The notes under the pieces were generated by a model, which worked only from the letters and a program-made list of their open reading frames with translations, had not been told where the DNA came from and ran no database searches. The position numbers were made by a program, and so were the translations under genes. Positions 5,201-9,024 of a DNA stretch of 9,024 nt are shown piece by piece (position 1 is the stretch's first letter; every line of letters starts with the position of its first letter). Origin of the DNA: Candidatus Parcubacteria bacterium (GTDB taxonomy: Bacteria; Patescibacteria; Paceibacteria; UBA9973; UBA918); the NCBI GenBank assembly GCA_021731405.1, contig JAKFXN010000008.1:1-9024 (forward strand), read 5' to 3'.

Positions 5201-5359
5201 ATGAGAAAGCGAACAGTCTCCTCCAAATCATCTAAGCTAATTGAGTTTTTGCTTGCGATACAGTTGCTTTGGGTGGGGGCATTAGTGACACAAATCAAAG
5301 GGGAATGTACAATCTCTGGTATACCAGAGATTGTACATTCCCCTAGGTCTCTCTTTTAA
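5201..5359 (+). CDS. Leaderless 52-aa membrane microprotein
   Basis: A short reading frame, MRKRTVSSKSSK then a hydrophobic stretch LIEFLLAIQLLWVGALVTQ (about 13-31), then KGECTISGIPEIVHSP and a short end. It has a basic N-terminus and one membrane helix, so it should insert with its N-terminus in the cytoplasm. It has a complete small gene's signals: a perfect extended -10 with leaderless spacing, and a hairpin terminator that starts inside its stop codon. A 46-bp perfect palindrome (5299-5344) lies within codons 33-48, so the message would fold into a long hairpin before the terminator. It is divergent from the TIR operon (197 bases between starts). I do not recognise the protein. It could instead be a non-coding RNA with a chance frame; the transcription unit is better supported than translation. 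Confidence 0.6.
   Translation: MRKRTVSSKSSKLIEFLLAIQLLWVGALVTQIKGECTISGIPEIVHSPRSLF
5299..5344. repeat. 46-bp perfect palindrome
   Basis: Arms of 23 bases, beginning AGGGGAATGTACAATC, mirror exactly about the centre between 5321 and 5322 with no spacer. It lies inside the 52-aa frame and reads as a strong hairpin in RNA on either strand. The right end adjoins a CCTAGG site (5342-5347). Confidence 0.95.
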
Positions 5360-5385
5360 AACTACCTTTCATAAGGTGGTTTTTA
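5358..5385 (+). terminator. Terminator of the 52-aa gene
   Basis: AAAACTACCTT (5358-5368) pairs with AAGGTGGTTTT (5373-5383) with one G-T wobble, loop tcat, followed by T and an AT-rich tail. It begins inside the microprotein stop codon. Confidence 0.8.
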
Positions 5386-5605
5386 TTATTAATCTAGGAG
5401 TGGTCACAGCTACTAAGTCTTTCACTACGTTTATAAAAAAGTCTAAGTACATATCGACGAGGTGTGGCGTAGTGTCAGCGAAAGGTCTTCGCTCCGCTCA
5501 GTTCTGTATATGTGTCACGAATCACTAAGTATATTTATTCGTCTACGACTCAAAATCTACCAAGTGTTCGCGACCCCGCCTCGCTCGCTACGCATCGCTG
5601 CGGCC
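5386..5605. other. Non-coding stretch with small hairpins
   Basis: I see no gene on either strand. It holds short inverted repeats: AGCGAA/TTCGCT at 5477-5493 and CGCA/TGCG at 5591-5602. GTCACGAA at 5514-5521 also occurs at 5086-5093 in the long hairpin. It may be decayed repeat or mobile DNA. Confidence 0.4.
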
Positions 5606-5692
5606 TCACATTAGGTACGCACATGAAGCAGTTCATGTGCTACACAAAAAGCACAGGGCTAGTGCCCTGTGCTTTTTGTGTACCTGATGTGA
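5606..5692. repeat. Three-way inverted repeat at the tRNA-Glu 3' end
   Basis: An outer 13-bp stem (5606-5618 with 5680-5692, one G-T wobble) encloses two hairpins: a 9-bp stem 5619-5627/5632-5640 and a 19-bp perfect stem 5641-5659/5664-5682. The outer right arm overlaps the last bases of the tRNA and competes with the long hairpin for 5680-5682. Confidence 0.7.
5641..5682 (-). terminator. Terminator of tRNA-Glu
   Basis: A perfect 19-bp stem with loop of four, GC-rich at the tip, ending in GCTTTTTGTG on the minus strand just after the tRNA. The arms contain both A5 and T5, so it could act in both directions. Confidence 0.75.
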
Positions 5693-5761
5693 CCCTACGG
5701 AGAATCGAACTCCGGCTTCAAGGATGAAAACCTTGTGTCCTAACCACTAGACGATAGGGCC
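5690..5761 (-). tRNA. tRNA-Glu (anticodon TTC)
   Basis: Cloverleaf read on the minus strand: acceptor GGCCCTA pairs with TAGGGTC (one G-T), a D arm containing TAGTGGTTAGGAC, anticodon stem CAAGG/CCTTG with loop TTTTCAT (anticodon TTC), and T arm CGGAG-TTCGATT-CTCCG. The discriminator is A and no CCA is encoded, so CCA must be added by a nucleotidyltransferase. A hairpin terminator follows. The first 21 nt are duplicated at 5904-5924. Confidence 0.96.
5741..5761. repeat. 21-bp direct repeat, copy 1 (5' end of tRNA-Glu)
   Basis: The 21 bases covering tRNA positions 1-21 occur again without mismatch at 5904-5924, 142 bases away. Flanks differ on both sides. This is the pattern left by site-specific integration or by partial tRNA gene duplication. 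Confidence 0.85.
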
Positions 5762-5903
5762 ATTTATTTGTGTGGTTCTTCAGTTCTTTGTGTATGCTTT
5801 GGCGCTCGGCTTTCATGAATGAAAACCCCTTACTGCCTCGTAAACATCGGCAGTTCATCGCTTCGCGCTGACCAGATAAAAATCTATCCGATTTTTATTC
5901 CCG
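5762..5903. other. Spacer between tRNA-Glu and its duplicated fragment
   Basis: No gene seen. ATGAAAACC at 5819-5827 repeats nine bases of the tRNA anticodon arm (5724-5732), which may be chance. Hairpins: ACTGCC/GGCAGT (5832-5853) and GATAAAAATC/GATTTTTAT (about 5874-5899). Confidence 0.4.
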
Positions 5904-5924
5904 TAACCACTAGACGATAGGGCC
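5904..5924 (-). pseudogene. tRNA-Glu 5' fragment, direct repeat copy 2
   Basis: Exact copy of the first 21 nt of the neighbouring tRNA-Glu (acceptor arm and start of D arm). The sequence beyond it does not fold as a tRNA, so it is a fragment: either an att-like scar or a broken duplicate. Confidence 0.75.
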
Positions 5925-5931
5925 GTACTCC

Positions 5932-5959
5932 ATTGCCGTACCGAGCTCGGTACGGCAAT
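5932..5959. repeat. 28-bp perfect palindrome
   Basis: ATTGCCGTACCGAG is followed immediately by its exact reverse complement. It starts seven bases after the tRNA fragment. The arm begins TGCCGTA, as does the stem of the hairpin at 6098-6145. Confidence 0.95.
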
Positions 5960-6041
5960 CAAGTGCGCATATTTATAGCAGAAAAAAGGGGATATGTGAA
6001 GTGGTAAAACACTGGGTATTCTAACATCTTAAACTCCAGTC

Positions 6042-6069
6042 TTGACGGACTGTCAATTTATAGTAGCGT
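6042..6069 (+). promoter_or_regulatory. Probable promoter of the 190-aa gene
   Basis: TTGACG (6042-6047), 16-base spacer, TAGCGT (6064-6069): same -35 and spacing as the cassette promoter at 3462-3489. An alternative extended -10, TGT-TATTTT, lies at 6079-6087. Either gives a leader of about 130-150 nt. Confidence 0.45.
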
Positions 6070-6097
6070 GTGGACAGCTGTTATTTTAAAAAATGTG

Positions 6098-6145
6098 TGC
6101 CGTAGCAGAAAGTGCCTAAATCCTTAGGATTTTTCTGCTACGGCA
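6098..6145 (+). repeat. Hairpin in the leader of the 190-aa gene
   Basis: TGCCGTAGCAGAAA (6098-6111) pairs perfectly with 6132-6145, with an inner AATCC/GGATT stem. A second, smaller hairpin (AACC-c-AGAA/TTCTGGTT, about 6146-6163) follows. No T-run follows, so a terminator is unlikely. It may protect the 5' end or act as an attenuator. Confidence 0.65.
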
Positions 6146-6222
6146 AACCCAGAATTTCTGGTTAGGCCCACTGGCAGGCAACACGTTCGATTGAACAAGT
6201 TGCACCATAAGGAGAACACGTC

Positions 6223-6795
6223 ATGGCTGACAAGTTCGTTATGTCTTCGCGGCTGGCTGCTGAACTCGATCATGCATTCGAGCGAAATGGCTGGTCGGCA
6301 GCTGAGGTTAAGCTATTATCACAAGGTGACAAGCTTTCCCGAATGCGCGATGTTTTGCGTGGGGCTGGGAAAATTGTTGATATTGATCACTACATAGACC
6401 ACGTGAATCCGTATGTTCCAGAAGGATGGAGGCTCTCGGTGCATAAACATAACGATAAGTTAAAGTGGAATCCCGAGAACTTGCAACTCTACGTGCATGA
6501 GAATCAGATAGCCAACAAAGGTATGATCGGACATATTCTTTTTGAGGGTTTGTGGCGGAAGCGGGTCTTGAATGCCAATGTCCTTGATTACTTATTGTCA
6601 CATCTGGAAATCATCCCTGAGTCTTGGAAATGGAAGGATATTTTCTTTTGGGGGACACTCTATAATAATGAAAAGGGCGATCTTTGCGTCCGTCAATTGC
6701 TTTGGAGAGGAGATCGGTGGGACTGGTCACAAAAAGGAGTCCATGAACAATGGCACAAGACCAGTATTGCCGTATTAGATGGAAGTTCTAGCTAA
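6223..6795 (+). CDS. 190-aa hypothetical protein, recurring CPR-type family
   Basis: A soluble protein rich in Trp and His. Segments include MSSRLAAELDHAFERNGW (7-24), a middle with LKWNPENLQLYVHENQ (about 79-94), VLNANVLDYLL (115-125), IPESWKWKDIFFWGTLY (131-147), and a tail with VRQLLWRGDRWDW. This order, ending in FFWGT-Y, W-W and W motifs, is one I associate with repeated hypothetical genes in Parcubacteria-like genomes; no function is known to me and I could not search. The ATG at 6223 has AAGGAG (6209-6214) eight bases upstream, unlike most genes here. The leader is long and structured. It lies just beyond the tRNA-Glu fragment and a perfect palindrome, so it may be mobile or horizontally acquired. 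It converges with the FAD oxidase gene on a shared terminator. Confidence 0.85.
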   Translation: MADKFVMSSRLAAELDHAFERNGWSAAEVKLLSQGDKLSRMRDVLRGAGKIVDIDHYIDHVNPYVPEGWRLSVHKHNDKLKWNPENLQLYVHENQIANKGMIGHILFEGLWRKRVLNANVLDYLLSHLEIIPESWKWKDIFFWGTLYNNEKGDLCVRQLLWRGDRWDWSQKGVHEQWHKTSIAVLDGSSS

Positions 6796-6827
6796 GTTCA
6801 TTCCTTCTTATTTGCCTTGAAGAGACA

Positions 6828-6856
6828 AACCCCCGCAAGCTTTGCTTGCGGGGGTT
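6828..6856. terminator. Bidirectional terminator between convergent genes
   Basis: AACCCCCGCAAGC (6828-6840) pairs perfectly with 6844-6856 around loop ttt. On the minus strand the stem ends GGGGGTTTGTC; on the plus strand GGGGGTTATC. The T-tracts are short but the stem is very strong. Confidence 0.8.
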
Positions 6857-6871
6857 ATCATATTTATATAG

Positions 6872-8791
6872 TTAGTTGGTCGTACGCATTGAGGACTTGA
6901 TATCGAAGCGGGGGTTGACCTTTTTGCCGGGGTTGAAGATGTCTTCTGGGTCGAAGATGTGTTCGGTGCAGCGGAAGAGTTCTAGTACCTGCTTACTAAA
7001 CATCTTGCTCAAGTGTGGGGTGCGGATAATACCATCATTGTGTTCGCCGCAGATATTGCCTTTGAATTTGATGGCGGTGCTGTAGAACTTCTCAGCCATT
7101 TTCTCAACCAGCATTGGAGTAGTCTTGTTGGTGAAGTCGAGGAGGGGATAGAAGTGGAAGTGTCCATTACCACCGTGTCCATGAACAGCAGACTGCACAT
7201 TGAATTCTTTGAAGAGCTTTTTGATTTCAATAAAGAACTTTGAAAGATTCTCGGGCGGCACCGTCATATCTTCGAGGAAGGCAGCAGGGCGCTTGGTTGG
7301 GTCAAGTAGTTTTGAAAGAGAGAAGCTAGCACGACGAATCTGGAGATACATCTCCACTTCGCGTTCACTTCGGACAACACGCGCTCGTGTCCCGAATTTT
7401 GAAATGTCCGTTACGATAGCAGCAGCTGGATGTTTATCGGTAGTTTCTTTGTCGACAGTAATTAGAATAGTAAAGTCTGGAGTCTTTCGACCAAAGCGAA
7501 CATGGTAGAGCGAATACATCGCTAACATAGTGCGATAATACTCAAGGCCTTCCAGTCGCTTCTTGAAGAAGTCAGGGTTTTTGAGAGCAAGATCAAAGGT
7601 AAGGGCGTCGAAGATTTCGATGTTGATCGGATTATACTTGAGAGCAGTGGTGACTATCTTGGCAGCTTCATCAAGTTTGAAGATAGGTACCACAAAGAGC
7701 GTAGTGTCTTTCTGGATTGGAATGGCGCGCATCACGATGTTGGTGATGATACCGATGGTGCCTTGGCTACCAGAGATAAGACGAGTGAGGTCAAAAGTAC
7801 CGTTGCCTTTTTTGAACGCTGTCATACCTTGTGGACAGACATTCCAAAGAGCGTAGCCAGCACTGTTTTTTGCTGTCTTTGGCTTACCGTCTTTGATAGT
7901 CTTTTCATTCTTTTCAATCAAAGAAAAAATTTCGCGCGCGATACGAGCGTATTCGTGTTTGTGCTTCATGAGGGCTTTGAGGTCGCGGTAGGAAAGGGCT
8001 TTGATGGTGTACGTGTGTCCGTCGCAGAGAACTACTTCAAGAGAGTCTACCCAGTCAGCGCAGTGTCCGTAGCGAAGTGAGTCAGGACCAGCGGCGTTAT
8101 TGGCTACAGAACCGCCGATAGTACAGATGTCTTTTGAAGAGGTGTATGAAGGAATATAAGCGCCGTGTCGCTTGAGTTTCTTTTCGACATCGCGCCACAT
8201 TGCTCCTGGCTCGCAGCTGATAGTTACTACGTCACGCTTTTCTACCACCTCTCCAATCTTGTTGAGGTGGGCACAGACATCAATCACAATTGAATCGGTA
8301 AGTGAACCACCAGAAAGACCCGTACCAGCTGCTCGTGGGGTAAGAGAAAGGGAAGAGAAGCGCTTGGTCTCACGCGCAATAACTTGTGTCGCTATTTCGA
8401 CGTCTTGGCGGTTCTTTGGTTGGATGACTACTTGCGGACTAATATGGAAAATACTTTCGTCAGTGCTGTATTTTTCGAGCACTCGTTTGTCTGAAGACAC
8501 GCCACCACGGAAACCCGCTTCGCGGAACATTTTTTCAATCAGAAGGTGACCGAGCGGATTGCGCTTAATTATTGGAGCGGCGCCTTTTGGAGCAGGGGCA
8601 AAAGCAGCTACTTTTTTAGCTTTTGTCTTCGTATGAGTATGACCATCAGCATGGTTGTGGTCGTGCGAAGGAGTGGCCTTTTTAGAGGCTTTTTTAGCAG
8701 CTATTTTTTTAGCTGTTTTTACCACCGGCGCCTTTTTGCGCTTATCGTCAAGATTGGTGATTGCAAGAGTAATAGAAGAACTGTTTTTCAT
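6872..8791 (-). CDS. FAD-linked oxidase, GlcD/D-lactate dehydrogenase type
   Basis: A flavoprotein of the FAD_binding_4 plus FAD-oxidase C-terminal family, which oxidises 2-hydroxy acids such as D-lactate, glycolate or 2-hydroxyglutarate to 2-oxo acids; the exact substrate cannot be told. FAD-binding motifs are TPRAAGTGLSGG (151-162) and TIGGSVANNAAG (224-235). The C-terminal domain shows AVHGHGGNGHFHFYP (535-549), CGEHNDG (581-587) and FDPEDIFNPGKK (613-624); the His cluster probably binds a metal. No Fe-S domain is fused. The first about 75 residues are unusual: a Lys/Ala-rich stretch (VVKTAKKIAAKKASKKATP) like histone H1 tails, then five His between H43 and H53. The catalytic domain begins near residue 78. 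The ATG at 8791 has TAAAAT six bases upstream, consistent with a leaderless message, and AAAGGA touching the ATG. It is divergent from the helicase gene. Confidence 0.93.
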   Translation of the reverse strand: MKNSSSITLAITNLDDKRKKAPVVKTAKKIAAKKASKKATPSHDHNHADGHTHTKTKAKKVAAFAPAPKGAAPIIKRNPLGHLLIEKMFREAGFRGGVSSDKRVLEKYSTDESIFHISPQVVIQPKNRQDVEIATQVIARETKRFSSLSLTPRAAGTGLSGGSLTDSIVIDVCAHLNKIGEVVEKRDVVTISCEPGAMWRDVEKKLKRHGAYIPSYTSSKDICTIGGSVANNAAGPDSLRYGHCADWVDSLEVVLCDGHTYTIKALSYRDLKALMKHKHEYARIAREIFSLIEKNEKTIKDGKPKTAKNSAGYALWNVCPQGMTAFKKGNGTFDLTRLISGSQGTIGIITNIVMRAIPIQKDTTLFVVPIFKLDEAAKIVTTALKYNPINIEIFDALTFDLALKNPDFFKKRLEGLEYYRTMLAMYSLYHVRFGRKTPDFTILITVDKETTDKHPAAAIVTDISKFGTRARVVRSEREVEMYLQIRRASFSLSKLLDPTKRPAAFLEDMTVPPENLSKFFIEIKKLFKEFNVQSAVHGHGGNGHFHFYPLLDFTNKTTPMLVEKMAEKFYSTAIKFKGNICGEHNDGIIRTPHLSKMFSKQVLELFRCTEHIFDPEDIFNPGKKVNPRFDIKSSMRTTN

Positions 8792-8797
8792 TCCTTT

Positions 8798-8803
8798 ATT
8801 TTA
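8798..8803 (-). promoter_or_regulatory. -10 box of the FAD oxidase gene
   Basis: TAAAAT on the minus strand, six bases before the ATG at 8791, the same spacing as msrA. No TGn extension. Confidence 0.4.
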
Positions 8804-8822
8804 CCGCATCTGTATAAGAATA

Positions 8823-8831
8823 TGGTACGCT
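8823..8831 (+). promoter_or_regulatory. Extended -10 promoter of the helicase gene
   Basis: TGG-TACGCT fits TGnTAnnnT and ends 11 bases before the ATG at 8843, leaving a leader of about 4 nt. It shares a 51-base divergent region with the FAD oxidase promoter. Confidence 0.5.
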
Positions 8832-8842
8832 TATTCCCAACT

Positions 8843-9024
8843 ATGACACAAGAGACTGCGCTAGCAATTTTGAAGACGGGAGCAAATGTTTTTCTTACTG
8901 GAGAACAAGGAGCAGGAAAAACGTACGTCATCAATAAGTACATAGCGTGGCTAGAAGCAGCAGGACTCTCTGTCGCTGTCACTGCTTCGACTGGTATCGC
9001 TGCAACACATATAGGAGGGATGAC
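8843..9024 (+). CDS. PIF1-like helicase, N-terminal part
   Basis: Only the first 60 codons are in the window; the frame is open to the edge. The protein opens MTQETALAILKTGANVFLTG, followed by Walker A GEQGAGKT (20-27), then VINKYIAWLEAAGLSVAVTA and STGIAATHIGGM (about 49-60). This matches the N-terminus of PIF1-family superfamily 1B helicases, in which STGIAA and a following GMT are diagnostic. PIF1 helicases are 5'-to-3' DNA helicases that unwind G-quadruplexes and R-loops and aid replication. An RNase HI gene lies at the far end of the window; both act on RNA:DNA structures, but there is no operon link. No Shine-Dalgarno site; an extended -10 lies just upstream. Confidence 0.9.
   Translation, partial: MTQETALAILKTGANVFLTGEQGAGKTYVINKYIAWLEAAGLSVAVTASTGIAATHIGGM

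Noticed and set aside
5005..5298. Open frame extending the 3-TM protein upstream by 98 codons
   Set aside because: The extension is Arg/Cys-rich, spans a long hairpin and is antisense to the microprotein gene. A -10 six bases before the ATG at 5004 fits the shorter start.
5331..5528. 65-codon + strand frame
   Set aside because: It starts inside the palindrome, crosses the terminator at 5358-5385, and shows no protein-like pattern.
5512..5727. 71-codon + strand frame
   Set aside because: It runs through the tRNA terminator hairpins and into the tRNA-Glu gene; no start signal.
5819..5924. Second functional tRNA-Glu
   Set aside because: Only nt 1-21 and a 9-base anticodon-arm match remain, separated by about 76 bases; no cloverleaf forms.
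8788..8982. 64-codon minus strand frame antisense to the helicase
   Set aside because: It overlaps the Walker A-containing helicase start and the divergent promoter region.
1..9024. CRISPR array, insertion sequence or rRNA
   Set aside because: No regularly spaced repeats, no transposase motifs and no rRNA-like sequence were seen.

Overview
The window looks like a chromosomal piece of a Candidate Phyla Radiation (Patescibacteria, probably Parcubacteria-like) bacterium. The evidence is indirect. Most genes have an extended -10 promoter element ending only 6-14 bases before the ATG, with no Shine-Dalgarno site, which implies leaderless mRNAs. Genes are compact and often convergent around strong hairpin terminators, the tRNA has no encoded CCA, and several proteins resemble families I associate with CPR genomes. 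No rRNA or marker gene is present, so the lineage is inference.

Layout. 1-870: a terminator of an upstream gene, then RNase HI (+) with an unusual C-terminal hybrid-binding-like domain. 882-1885: a small acidic hypothetical (-) and a MIP/aquaporin-family channel (-). 2004-2501: peptide methionine sulfoxide reductase MsrA (+). 2560-3403: a coupled two-gene membrane-protein cassette (-) with a TTGACG promoter and true Shine-Dalgarno sites, probably phage- or plasmid-derived. 3507-4007: a DUF6624-type protein (-). 4064-5004: a two-gene operon (-) of a 3-TM membrane protein followed by a ThsB-like (MTH538/DUF1863) TIR-like protein, the best candidate for an immune system here. 5201-5359: a divergent 52-codon membrane microprotein (+) with its own perfect extended -10 and terminator; its coding sequence contains a 46-bp perfect palindrome. 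5386-6222: mostly non-coding, holding tRNA-Glu(TTC), a 21-bp duplicate of the tRNA 5' end, a 28-bp perfect palindrome and several hairpins. 6223-6795: a 190-aa hypothetical (+) with a long structured leader and a Shine-Dalgarno site. 6872-8791: a large FAD-linked oxidase (-) with a Lys/Ala- and His-rich N-terminal tail. 8843-9024: the start of a PIF1-like helicase (+).

Functionally, the ends look like core genome: RNA:DNA hybrid removal, oxidised-protein repair, a channel, a flavin dehydrogenase and a helicase. The middle (about 2503-6860) looks accessory: a phage-like cassette, a TIR/membrane-protein module, DUF6624, a microprotein and a repeat-rich tRNA locus. Two kinds of expression signal coexist. 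Most genes carry a leaderless extended -10. Three others (2560, 2885 and 6223) use TTGACG promoters and AAGGAG sites. A CCTAGG-based hairpin recurs upstream of four transcription units and may be a shared regulatory or repeat element.
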